Part shown: one piece after another, positions 29,607-42,800 of the stretch
How the letters are laid out: each line of letters opens with the position of its first letter
How positions within the stretch are numbered: the first letter of the stretch is position 1
Assembly (NCBI GenBank): GCA_947172415.1
Contig: OX359190.1
Span: 8,184,001-8,248,000 of the forward strand
Source: Chondrosia reniformis
Taxonomy: Eukaryota > Porifera > Demospongiae > Chondrillida > Chondrillidae
DNA: 64,000 nucleotides
Direction: 5' to 3'
The notes under the pieces: generated by a model
Databases searched by the model: none
What the model was told of the DNA's origin: nothing
Seen by the model: only the letters and a program-made list of their open reading frames with translations
Made by a program: the position numbers and the translations under genes

Positions 29607-30570
29607 TACATTAAAATCTACCGTTCAAAGTTAATGTATGGTGAGAGACAGGGCAAATATGAACAAACTTCTAAAACTGTTTGGAAATGTTTCATACATG
29701 TCTGTGAATACTGACATCAAGTATTAGCTTCACATCTTACTGTTTGATGGAGTTATGATCCTTAATGTACATTAAAATCTACCGTACAAAATTAATGTAT
29801 GGTGAGATATAAGGCAAATATGAATAAAAATTCAAACTTCTAAAACCATATAAAGTTAATGTATGGTGAGAGAAAAGGCAAGTATATATGAACAAAATTT
29901 GAAACTTCTAAAACTCTTTGTAAATGTTTCATACATGTCTGTGAATGCTGACATCAAGTATTAGCTTCACATCTTTCTGTTTGATGGAGTTACAACCCTT
30001 AATGTACATTAAAATCTACCGTACAAAGTTAGTGTATGGTGAGAGATAGAGCAAATATGAACAAAATTTGAAACTTCTAAAACTCTTTGGAAATGTTTCA
30101 TACATGTCTGTGAATACTGACATCAAGTATTAGCTTCACATCTTACTGTTTGATGGAGTTATGATCCTTAATGTACATTAAAATCTACCGTACAAAATTA
30201 ATGTATGATGAGAGATAAGGCAAATATGAATAAAAATTCAAACTTCTAAAACCATATAAAGTTAATGTATGGTGAGAGAAAAGGCAAATATATATGAACA
30301 AAATTTGAAACTTCTAAAACTCTTTGTAAATGTTTCATACATGTCTGTGAATGCTGACATCAAGTATTAGCTTCACATCTTTCTGTTTGATGGAGTTACG
30401 ACCCTTAATATACATTAAAATCTACCACACAAAGTTAATGTATGGTGAGATATAGGGCAAATATAAACAAATATTGAAACTTCTAAAACTGTTTGTAAAT
30501 GTTTCATACATGTCTGTGAATCCTGACATCAAGTATTAGCTTCATATGTTGGTGTTTGAAAGAGTTACAG

Positions 30571-31138
30571 CAATAAATGTGTATTAAATCTATATATACG
30601 ATAATTGTACAATACTATAAATGGCCGACCGTGAGAATGTACCAAATGCGTTACTATAATATATGTATATCCGAATAACTAGAGCGCTTACAAAGATTTC
30701 TTATGCACATGGATATGCACTGTATAGTACTTGATTGTTGTTGAAGTAGTATATATCCACATATATTATATGGATGTCGTTAAAGTGAAATTTTGCCAAT
30801 CGACGGCCAACGAAAGTCCAAAGAAAAAAAGTTGGACCATACCGAACGCTACCATCCACGACGCTCAGAGGCCGGGATCGGTGGTAACGCTCTGCCGAGT
30901 TGAGCTTTGGGTGTCACTTGCGTGAGAAGAACCAGTTCTTCTCGATATGGCCGACTCATATGAATCCTAAGATATCAGATGCCAATCCCACATTACGTGG
31001 AACCCCCCCGAAATCCGGATTATTGGTGAGCACGTCTCTATGGCACCAACCGATTAGGAGACAGCTTCAGAGTCTAAGCGCTACCAACCTCTATGGGAAC
31101 CGCAACCACCATAGAGATGTGTCCAGGTAGGCCTACTT
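30571..31138 (+). repeat. Non-satellite island, copy 1
   Basis: 568 bp of less AT-rich unique sequence, identical by eye and without indels to 35341-35908 and 39526-40093. Two overlapping short open frames occur (from an ATG at 30770 to a stop at 30925, and 30900-31130), neither resembling a known protein. It contains a perfect 9-bp inverted repeat GAGAAGAAC-CA-GTTCTTCTC (30924-30943) and another stem (CTCTATGG ... CCATAGAG, about 31090-31117). It ends at GGCCTAC just before a TTTATAAGG sequence. Downstream similarity to the other copies then drops sharply. Confidence 0.8.
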
Positions 31139-31149
31139 TATAAGGTTTT

Positions 31150-31640
31150 GCGCTTCTATTTAAACAACAAAATTTCAAAAGGAAACGATTGTGGTTGGTG
31201 CTATTCCACACTTAAAAATAGGGTATTTGCGAGAAAAATATAGTCAAATTATATCAAGTTAATTCGGGATCAGTGCATCGTTCCAAGCCATTTTAAAGGT
31301 ATATCCAGTATTTGTGGTTCATCTAGAAACTGGGAAAAATGGATAGAATCCTGTAAGTGTCTTGATTGGCGGAGGAGAACTACTTTTCTGGTCCCACGTA
31401 GAAACGATTTTAGCGAGAGGTGTTCCGATATGAACGTAACCAGCCACACTCAATCTCAATTACTGTAATAGTATAATGGCTACCTGCCTCTATATAAAGA
31501 CCTTCTGATAGCTGCGTTCTGGACTGTCCCTGCGTGTTTCTAGTTGTCCCATTCATGTCAAATCATTTTTGCTTGGTATGCTGATAATTTCCATAATAGT
31601 ATCGCACGATATAAATGCTACACCATTAAAAGTCGTATAG
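31150..31640 (+). repeat. Diverged second repeat family downstream of island 1
   Basis: Contains a module (ATCAGTGCATCGTTCCAAGC ... GTAAGTGTCTTGATTGG) that is clearly but imperfectly related to 36001-36170 and 36172-36340, and to their copies near 40186-40525. This defines a second ~171-bp repeat, unrelated to the main satellite. Confidence 0.65.
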
Positions 31641-31975
31641 TAGAAATTTAATGTACATTATGGTGCTGTAACTCTTCCAAATGAAAAGATATGAATCTGA
31701 AACTCTATCTCAGTATTCACAGAGATGTAAGAAAAGTTTTCATTGAGTTTTGCAAATTTTGATATCTACTCATACGTATATGCCCTATCTCTCACCATGC
31801 ATCAACTTCGTATAGCAGTAATTTAAAATACATTAAGTGCTGTAACTCTTCCAATTGAAGAGATATGAATCTGAAACTCTATCTCAGTATTCACAAAGAT
31901 GTAAGAAAGGTTTTCATTGAGTTTTGCAAATTTTGATATATATATATCTATTTAAATTTGCCCTATCTCTCACCA
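31640..31975 (-). repeat. Inverted, diverged satellite monomers
   Basis: Two monomers run opposite to the array: CCCTATCTCTCACCAT (complement of ATGGTGAGAGATAGGG) ends each, and GCTGTAACTCTTCCAA corresponds to the complement of the GGAGTTAC region. A head-to-head junction occurs at about 31975-31995, where inverted CTCACCAT meets direct ATGGTGAG. Confidence 0.8.
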
Positions 31976-34900
31976 TATGTATGTAATGTATGGTGAGAGA
32001 TAGGGCAAATATGAACAAAAATTGAAACTTTTAAAACTATTTGTAAATGTTTCATACATGCATATGTCTGTGAATGCTGACATCAAGTATTAGCTTCACA
32101 TCTTATTTACTGTTTGATGGAGTTAGGACCCTTAATGTACATTAAAATCTACCACACAAAGTTAATGTATGGTGAGAGATAGGGCAAATATGAACAAAAT
32201 TTGAAACTTCTAAAACTGTTTGTAAATGTTTCATGCATGTCTGTGAATGCTGACATCAAGTATTAGCTTCACATCTTACTGTTTGATGGAGTTACGACCC
32301 TTAATGTACATTAAAATCTCCCACACAAAGTTAATGTATGGCGAGAGATAGGGCAAATATGAACAAAATTTGAAACTTCTAAAACTATTTGTAAATGTTT
32401 CATACATGTCTGTGAATGCTGACATCAAGTATTAGCTTCATATCTTACTGTTTGATGGAGTTACGACCTTTAATGTACATTAAAATCTACCACACAAAGT
32501 TAATGTATGGTGAGAGATAGGGCAAATATGAACAAAATTTGAAACTTCTAAAACTGTTTGTAAATGTTTCATACATGTCTGTGAATGCTGACATCAAGTA
32601 TTAGCTTCACATCTTACTGTTTGATGGAGTTACGACCCTTAATGTACATTAAAATCTACCACACAAAGTTAATGTATGGTGAGAGATAGGGCAAATATGA
32701 AAAAAATTTGAAACTTCTAAAACTCTTTGTAAATGTTTCATACATGTCTGTGAATGCTGACATCAAGTATTAGCTTCACATCTTTCTGTTTGATGGAGTT
32801 ACGACCCTTAATATACATTAAAATCTACCACACAAAGTTAATGTATGGTGAGATATAGGGCAAATATAAACAAATATTGAAACTTCTAAAACTATTTGTA
32901 AATGTTTTATACATGTCTGTGAATACTGACATCAAGTATTAGCTTTATATCTTACTGTTTGATGGAGTTACGACCCTTAATGTACATTAAAATCTACCAC
33001 ACAAAGTTAATGTATGGTGAGAGATAGGGCAAATATGAAAAAAATTTGAAACTTCTAAAACTCTTTGTAAATGTTTCATACATGTCTGTGAATGCTGACA
33101 TCAAGTATTAGCTTCACATCTTTCTGTTTGATGGAGTTATGACCCTTAATGTACATTAAAATCTACCACACAAAGTTAATGTATGGTGAGAGATAGGGCA
33201 AATATGAAAAAAATTTGAAACTTCTAAAACTCTTTGTAAATGTTTCATACATGTCTGTGAATGCTGACATCAAGTATTAGCTTCACATCTTACTGTTTGA
33301 TGGAGTTACGACCCTTAATGTACATTAAAATCTACCACACAAAGTTAATGTATGGTGAGAGATAGGGCAAATATGAACAAAATTTGAAACTTCTAAAACT
33401 CTTCGTAAATGTTTTATACATGTCTGTGAATGCTGACATCAAGTATTAGCTTCACATCTTACTGTTTGATGGAGTTACGACCCTTAATGTACATTAAAAT
33501 CTACCACACAAGTTAATGTATGGTGAGAGATAGGGCAAATATGAACAAAAATTTGAAACTTCTAAAACTCTTCGTAAATGTTTTATACATGTCTGTGAAT
33601 ACTGACATCAAGTATTAGCTTTATATCTTACTGTTTGATGGAGTTACGACCCTTAATGTACATTAAAATCTACCACACAAGTTAATGTATGGTGAGAGAT
33701 AGGGCAAATATGAAAAAAATTTGAAACTTCTAAAACTCTTTGTAAATGTTTCATACATGTCTGTGAATGCTGACATCAAGTATTAGCTTCACATCTTTCT
33801 GTTTGATGGAGTTACGACCCTTAATGTACATTAAAATCTACCATATAAAGTTAATGTATGGTGAGAGATAGGGCAAATATGAACAAAATTTGAAACTTCT
33901 AAAACTCTTCGTAAATGTTTTATACATGTCTGTGAATGCTGACATCAAGTATTAGCTTCACATATTACTGTTTGATGGAGTTACGACCCTTAATGTATAT
34001 ACATTAAAATCTACCACACAAGTTAATGTATGGTGAGAGATAGGGCAAATATGAAAAAAATTTGAAACTTCTAAAACTCTTTGTAAATGTTTCATGCATG
34101 TCTGTGAATGCTGACATCAAGTATTAGCTTCACATCTTTCTGTTTGATGGAGTTACGACCCTTAATATACATTAAAATCTACCACACAAAGTTAATGTAT
34201 GGTGAGATATAGGGCAAATATAAACAAATATTGAAACTTCTAAAACTATTTGTAAATGTTTTATACATGTCTGTGAATACTGACATCAAGTATTAGCTTT
34301 ATATCTTACTGTTTGATGGAGTTACGACCCTTAATGTACATTAAAATCTACCACACAAAGTTAATGTATGGTGAGAGATAGGGCAAATATGAAAAAAATT
34401 TGAAACTTCTAAAACTCTTTGTAAATGTTTCATACATGTCTGTGAATGCTGACATCAAGTATTAGCTTCACATCTTTCTGTTTGATGGAGTTACGACCCT
34501 TAATGTACATTAAAATCTACCACACAAAGTTAATGTATGGTGAGAGATAGGGCAAATATGAAAAAAATTTGAAACTTCTAAAACTGTTTGTAAATGTTTC
34601 ATACATGTCTGTGAATGCTGACATCAAGTATTAGCTTCACATCTTACTGTTTGATGGAGTTACGACCCTTAATGTACATTAAAATCTACCACACAAAGTT
34701 AATGTATGGTGAGAGATAGGGCAAATATGAACAAAATTTGAAACTTCTAAAACTCTTCGTAAATGTTTTATACATGTCTGTGAATGCTGACATCAAGTAT
34801 TAGCTTCACATCTTACTGTTTGATGGAGTTACGACCCTTAATGTACATTAAAATCTACCACACAAGTTAATGTATGGTGAGAGATAGGGCAAATATGAAA

Positions 34901-35340
34901 AAAATTTGAAACTTCTAAAACTCTTTGTAAATGTTTCATGCATGTCTGTGAATGCTGACATCAAGTATTAGCTTCACATCTTTCTGTTTGATGGAGTTAC
35001 GACCCTTAATATACATTAAAATCTACCACACAAAGTTAATGTATGGTGAGATATAGGGCAAATATAAACAAATATTGAAACTTCTAAAACTATTTGTAAA
35101 TGTTTCATACATGTCTGTGAATGCTGACATCAAGTATTAGCTTCACATCTTTCTGTTTGATGGAGTTACGACCCTTAATATACATTAAAATCTACCACAC
35201 AAAGTTAATGTATGGTGAGATATAGGGCAAATATAAACAAATATTGAAACTTCTAAAACTGTTTGTAAATGTTTCATACATGTCTGTGAATCCTGACATC
35301 AAGTATTAGCTTCATATGTTGGTGTTTGAAAGAGTTACAG

Positions 35341-36520
35341 CAATAAATGTGTATTAAATCTATATATACGATAATTGTACAATACTATAAATGGCCGACC
35401 GTGAGAATGTACCAAATGCGTTACTATAATATATGTATATCCGAATAACTAGAGCGCTTACAAAGATTTCTTATGCACATGGATATGCACTGTATAGTAC
35501 TTGATTGTTGTTGAAGTAGTATATATCCACATATATTATATGGATGTCGTTAAAGTGAAATTTTGCCAATCGACGGCCAACGAAAGTCCAAAGAAAAAAA
35601 GTTGGACCATACCGAACGCTACCATCCACGACGCTCAGAGGCCGGGATCGGTGGTAACGCTCTGCCGAGTTGAGCTTTGGGTGTCACTTGCGTGAGAAGA
35701 ACCAGTTCTTCTCGATATGGCCGACTCATATGAATCCTAAGATATCAGATGCCAATCCCACATTACGTGGAACCCCCCCGAAATCCGGATTATTGGTGAG
35801 CACGTCTCTATGGCACCAACCGATTAGGAGACAGCTTCAGAGTCTAAGCGCTACCAACCTCTATGGGAACCGCAACCACCATAGAGATGTGTCCAGGTAG
35901 GCCTACTATATAAGGTTTTTCGCTTGTATTTATATGAAGTTTTGTCCAAAGGAAACGGTTGTGGTTGGGGCTTTTTTTATATATTTCTCGTTATTTCCAG
36001 ATCAGTGAATTGTTCCAAGCAAGTTTAAAGACATAGTCAGTATTAGTGGTTCATCTGAAAACTGGAGAAGGCGGAAAAAATCCAGTAAGTGTCTTGATGG
36101 GCCGAGGAAAACGACTTTTCTGATCCCAATTATTTTTGAGAAATCGTCAAATTATTCCACTTTAATTCCAGACCAGTGAATCGTTACAAGCAATTTTACA
36201 CACATACGCAATATTTCTAATACATCTCAAAACTGTGGCAAATAGATAAAAGCCAGTATGTATCTTGATGGAGGGAGGAAAGAGACTTTTCTTGATGCCG
36301 AAAATTATATTTGCGAGGACTGATATTTATCGCCTCTACGATATTAATGTCTATGATCGATATTACAACTAGGCCGCGGCCGGCTGTATGAATTACTCAA
36401 TTCCTAACTAAACATTTGAGAGAGTGATGTACCGATTAAAATAGATTCCAATTTCTAGGCTAAATAATGTTTTGAAAGCAACTGTAGCTTCAATAATATA
36501 TTGTAGGATATACTCATATG
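35341..36520 (+). repeat. Non-satellite island, copy 2 (extended)
   Basis: The 568-bp island plus about 0.6 kb more: a TATATAAGG sequence at about 35910, two tandem ~171-bp modules (from 36001 and 36172) and a GC-rich palindromic GGCCGCGGCC motif near 36373. Identical by eye to copy 3 over the full length (offset 4185). Confidence 0.85.
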
Positions 36521-39500
36521 TATGGTAAGACATATATATATGAACAAAAATTGAAACTTCTAAAACTATTTGTAAATGTTTCATACATGTCTGTGAATGC
36601 TGATATTAAGTATTAGCTTCACATCTTGCTGTTTGATGGAGTTACGATCCTTCATGTACATTAAAATCTGCCCTACTAAGTTAATGTATGGTGAGAGATA
36701 GGGCAAATGTGAACAAAAATTTGAAACTTCTAAAACTCTTTGTAAATGTTTCATACATGTCTGTGAATGCTGACATCAAGTATTAGCTTCACATCTTTCT
36801 GTTTGATGGAGTTACGACCCTTAATATACATTAAAATCTACCACACAAAGTTAATGTATGGTGAGATATAGGGCAAATATGAACAAAATTTGAAACTTCT
36901 AAAACTCTTTGTAAATGTTTTATACATGTCTGTGAATGCTGACATCAAGTATTAGCTTTATATCTTGCTGTTTGATGGAGTTACGACCCTTAATGTACAT
37001 TAAAATCTACCACACAAGTTAATGTATGGTGAGAGATAGGGCAAATATGAAAAAAATTTGAAACTTCTAAAACTCTTTGTAAATGTTTCATACATGTCTG
37101 TGAATGCTGACATCAAGTAATAGCTTCACATCTTTCTGTTTGATGGAGTTACGACCCTTAATATACATTAAAATCTACCACACAAAGTTAATGTATGGTG
37201 AGAGATAGGGCAAATATGAAAAAAATTTGAAACTTCTAAAACTGTTGGTAAATGTTTCATACATGTCTGTGAATGCTGACATCAAGTATTAGCTTCACAT
37301 CTTACTGTTTGATGGAGTTACGACCCTTAATGTACATTAAAATCTACCACACAAAGTTAATGTATGGTGAGAGATAGGGCAAATATGAAAAAAATTTGAA
37401 ACTTCTAAAACTCTTTGTAAATGTTTCATACATGTCTGTGAATGCTGACATCAAGTATTAGCTTCACATCTTACTGTTTGATGGAGTTACGACCCTTAAT
37501 GTACATTAAAATCTACCACACAAAGTTAATGTATGGTGAGAGATAGGGCAAATATGAAAAAAATTTGAAACTTCTAAAACTGTTTGTAAATGTTTCATAC
37601 ATGTCTGTGAATGCTGACATCAAGTATTAGCCTCACATCTTATTTACTGTTTGATGGAGTTACGACCCTTAATGTACATTACAATCTACCATACAAAGTT
37701 AATGTATGGTGAGAGATATATAGGGCAAATATGAACAAAAATTGAAACTTCTAAAACTCTTTGTAAATGTTTTATACATGTCTGTGAATACTGACATCAA
37801 GTATTAGCTTTACATTTTACTGTTTGATGGAGTTACGACCCTTAATGTACATTAAAATCTACTACACAAAGTTAATGTATGGTGAGAGATAGGGCAAATA
37901 TGAAGAAAAATTGAAACTTCTAAAACTATTTGTAAATGTTTTATACATGTCTGTGAATACTGACATCAAGTATTAGCTTTATATCTTACTGTTTGATGGA
38001 GTTACGACCCTTAATGTACATTAAAATCTACCACACAAGTTAATGTATGGTGAGAGATAGGGCAAATATGAAAAAAATTTGAAACTTCTAAAACTCTTTG
38101 TAAATGTTTCATACATGTCTGTGAATGCTGACATCAAGTATTAGCTTCACATCTTACTGTTTGATGGAGTTACGACCCTTAATGTACATTAAAATCTACC
38201 ATATAAAGTTAATGTATGGTGAGAGATAGGGCAAATATGAACAAAATTTGAAACTTCTAAAACTCTTCGTAAATGTTTTATACATGTCTGTGAATGCTGA
38301 CATCAAGTATTAGCTTCACATATTACTGTTTGATGGAGTTACGACCCTTAATGTACATTAAAATCTACCACACAAGTTAATGTATGGTGAGAGATAGGGC
38401 AAATATGAAAAAAATTTGAAACTTCTAAAACTCTTTGTAAATGTTTCATGCATGTCTGTGAATGCTGACATCAAGTATTAGCTTCACATCTTTCTGTTTG
38501 ATGGAGTTACGACCCTTAATATACATTAAAATCTACCACACAAAATTAATGTATGGTGAGATATAGGGCAAATATAAACAAATATTGAAACTTCTAAAAC
38601 TCTTTGTAAATGTTTTATACATGTCTGTGAATACTGACATCAAGTATTAGCTTTATATCTTACTGTTTGATGGAGTTACGACCCTTAATGTACATTAAAA
38701 TCTACCACACAAAGTTAATGTATGGTGAGAGATAGGGCAAATATGAAAAAAATTTGAAACTTCTAAAACTCTTTGTAAATGTTTCATATATGTCTGTGAA
38801 TGCTGACATCAAGTATTAGCTTCACATCTTTCTGTTTGATGGAGTTACGACCCTTAATGTACATTAAAATCTACCACACAAAGTTAATGTATGGTGAGAG
38901 ATAGGGCAAATATGAAAAAAATTTGAAACTTCTAAAACTGTTTGTAAATGTTTCATACATGTCTGTGAATGCTGACATCAAGTATTAGCTTCACATCTTA
39001 CTGTTTGATGGAGTTACGACCCTTAATGTACATTAAAATCTACCACACAAAGTTAATGTATGGTGAGAGATAGGGCAAATATGAACAAAATTTGAAACTT
39101 CTAAAACTCTTCGTAAATGTTTTATACATGTCTGTGAATGCTGACATCAAGTATTAGCTTCACATCTTACTGTTTGATGGAGTTACGACCCTTAATGTAC
39201 ATTAAAATCTACCACACAAGTTAATGTATGGTGAGAGATAGGGCAAATATGAAAAAAATTTGAAACTTCTAAAACTCTTTGTAAATGTTTCATACATGTC
39301 TGTGAATGCTGACATCAAGTATTAGCTTCACATCTTTCTGTTTGATGGAGTTACGACCCTTAATATACATTAAAATCTACCACACAAAGTTAATGTATGG
39401 TGAGATATAGGGCAAATATAAACAAATATTGAAACTTCTAAAACTGTTTGTAAATGTTTCATACATGTCTGTGAATCCTGACATCAAGTATTAGCTTCAT

Positions 39501-39525
39501 ATGTTGGTGTTTGAAAGAGTTACAG

Positions 39526-40705
39526 CAATAAATGTGTATTAAATCTATATATACGATAATTGTACAATACTATAAATGGCCGACCGTGAGAATGTACCAA
39601 ATGCGTTACTATAATATATGTATATCCGAATAACTAGAGCGCTTACAAAGATTTCTTATGCACATGGATATGCACTGTATAGTACTTGATTGTTGTTGAA
39701 GTAGTATATATCCACATATATTATATGGATGTCGTTAAAGTGAAATTTTGCCAATCGACGGCCAACGAAAGTCCAAAGAAAAAAAGTTGGACCATACCGA
39801 ACGCTACCATCCACGACGCTCAGAGGCCGGGATCGGTGGTAACGCTCTGCCGAGTTGAGCTTTGGGTGTCACTTGCGTGAGAAGAACCAGTTCTTCTCGA
39901 TATGGCCGACTCATATGAATCCTAAGATATCAGATGCCAATCCCACATTACGTGGAACCCCCCCGAAATCCGGATTATTGGTGAGCACGTCTCTATGGCA
40001 CCAACCGATTAGGAGACAGCTTCAGAGTCTAAGCGCTACCAACCTCTATGGGAACCGCAACCACCATAGAGATGTGTCCAGGTAGGCCTACTATATAAGG
40101 TTTTTCGCTTGTATTTATATGAAGTTTTGTCCAAAGGAAACGGTTGTGGTTGGGGCTTTTTTTATATATTTCTCGTTATTTCCAGATCAGTGAATTGTTC
40201 CAAGCAAGTTTAAAGACATAGTCAGTATTAGTGGTTCATCTGAAAACTGGAGAAGGCGGAAAAAATCCAGTAAGTGTCTTGATGGGCCGAGGAAAACGAC
40301 TTTTCTGATCCCAATTATTTTTGAGAAATCGTCAAATTATTCCACTTTAATTCCAGACCAGTGAATCGTTACAAGCAATTTTACACACATACGCAATATT
40401 TCTAATACATCTCAAAACTGTGGCAAATAGATAAAAGCCAGTATGTATCTTGATGGAGGGAGGAAAGAGACTTTTCTTGATGCCGAAAATTATATTTGCG
40501 AGGACTGATATTTATCGCCTCTACGATATTAATGTCTATGATCGATATTACAACTAGGCCGCGGCCGGCTGTATGAATTACTCAATTCCTAACTAAACAT
40601 TTGAGAGAGTGATGTACCGATTAAAATAGATTCCAATTTCTAGGCTAAATAATGTTTTGAAAGCAACTGTAGCTTCAATAATATATTGTAGGATATACTC
40701 ATATG
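39526..40705 (+). repeat. Non-satellite island, copy 3 (extended)
   Basis: Copy of 35341-36520 at a constant 4185-bp offset, including the same two short open frames, the GAGAAGAAC inverted repeat and the TATATAAGG site. Direct satellite resumes at about 40720. Confidence 0.85.
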
Positions 40706-41164
40706 TATGGTAAGACATATATATATGAACAAAAATTGAAACTTCTAAAACTATTTGTAAATGTTTCATACATGTCTGTGAATGCTGATATTAAGTATTA
40801 GCTTCACATCTTGCTGTTTGATGGAGTTACGATCCTTAATGTACATTAAAATCTGCCCTACTAAGCTAATGTATGGTGAGAGATAAGGCAAATATGAACA
40901 AAAATTTGAAACTTCTAAAACTGTTTGTAAATGTTTCATACATGTCTGTGAATGCTGACATCAAGTATTAGCTTCACATCTTGCTATTTGATGGAGTTAC
41001 AACCCTTCATGTACATTAAAATCTGCCCTACTAAGTTAATGTATGGTGAGAGATAGGGCAAATATGAACAAAAATTAAAACTTCTAAAACTATTTGTAAA
41101 TGTTTCATACATGTTTGTGAATGCTGACATCAAGTATTGGCTTCACATCTTGCTATTTGATGGA

Positions 41165-42800
41165 GTTACGGTAGTTAGATAATTTTACAATTATTAAATG
41201 TGAAAATGGACCCTTAAAAGGTTAGACTAGGCAGTTTTTACTCTAAGCGCTAAATTACATCTTACTGTTTGATGGAGTTACGACCCTTAATGTACATTAA
41301 AATCTACCACACAAGTTAATGTATGGTGAGAGATAGGGCAAATATGAACAAAATTTGAAACTTCTAAAACTCTTTGTAAATGTTTCATACATGTCTGTGA
41401 ATGCTGACATCAAGTATTAGCTTCACATCTTTCTGTTTGATGGAGTTACGACCCTTAATATACATTAAAATCTACCATATAAAGTTAATGTATGGTGAGA
41501 TATATAGGGCAAATATGAATAAAAATTCAAACTTCTAAAACCCTTTTCAAATGTTTATATGTCTGTGAATGCTGACATCAAGTATTGGCTTCACATCTTA
41601 CTGTTTGATGGAGTTACGACCCTTAATGTACATTAAAAAATCTACCACACAAAGTTAATGTATGGTGAGAGATAGGGCAAATATGAACAAAAATTGAAAC
41701 TTCTAAAACTCTTTGGAAATGTTTCATACATGTCTGTGAATGCTGACATCAAGTATTGGCTTCACATCTTGCTATTTGATGGAGTTACGGTAGTTAGATA
41801 ATTTTACAATTATTAAATGTGAAAATGGACCCTTAAAAGGTTAGACTAGGCAGTTTTTACTCTAAGCGCTAAGTTACATCTTACTGTTTGATGGAGTTAC
41901 GACCCTTAATGTACATTAAAATCTACCACACAAGTTAATGTATGGTGAGAGATAGGGCAAATATGAACAAAATTTGAAACTTCTAAAACTCTTTGTAAAT
42001 GTTTCATACATGCATGTTTGTGAATGCTGACATCAAGTATTGGCTTCACATCTTACTGTTTGATGGAGTTACGACCCTTAATGTACATTAAAAAATCTAC
42101 CACACAAAGTTAATGTATGGTGAGAGATAGGGCAAATATGAACAAAAATTGAAACTTCTAAAACTCTTTGGAAATGTTTCATACATGTCTGTGAATGCTG
42201 ACATCAAGTATTGGCTTCACATCTTGCTATTTGATGGAGTTACGGTAGTTAGATAATTTTACAATTATTAAATGTGAAAATGGACCCTTAAAAGGTTAGA
42301 CTAAGCAGTTTTTACTCTAAGCGCTAAGTTACATCTTACTGTTTGATGGAGTTACGACCCTTAATGTACATTAAAATCTACCACACAAGTTAATGTATGG
42401 TGAGAGATAGGGCAAATATGAACAAAATTTGAAACTTCTAAAACTCTTTGTAAATGTTTCATACATGTTTGTGAATGCTGACATCAAGTATTGGCTTCAC
42501 ATCTTACTGTTTGATGGAGTTACGACCCTTAATGTACATTAAAAAATCTACCACACAAAGTTAATGTATGGTGAGAGATAGGGCAAATATGAACAAAAAT
42601 TGAAACTTCTAAAACTCTTTGGAAATGTTTCATACATGTCTGTGAATGCTGACATCAAGTATTGGCTTCACATCTTGCTATTTGATGGAGTTACGGTAGT
42701 TAGATAATTTTACAATTATTAAATGTGAAAATGGACCCTTAAAAGGTTAGACTAGGCAGTTTTTACTCTAAGCGCTAAGTTACATCTTACTGTTTGATGG
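41165..42800 (+). repeat. ~453-bp higher-order repeat within the satellite
   Basis: A 90-100 bp non-satellite segment (GTAGTTAGATAATTTTACAA ... CTCTAAGCGCTAA) is inserted after the same monomer position at about 41170, 41791, 42245 and 42698. The last three spacings are about 453 bp and the first about 621 bp (one extra monomer). Each unit holds about two satellite monomers plus the insert. Confidence 0.85.

Noticed and set aside
30731-31130. Two overlapping small genes in each satellite island
   Set aside because: Identity among copies reflects recent duplication, there is no homology I recognise and no clear start or splice structure. Kept as part of the island rather than as genes.
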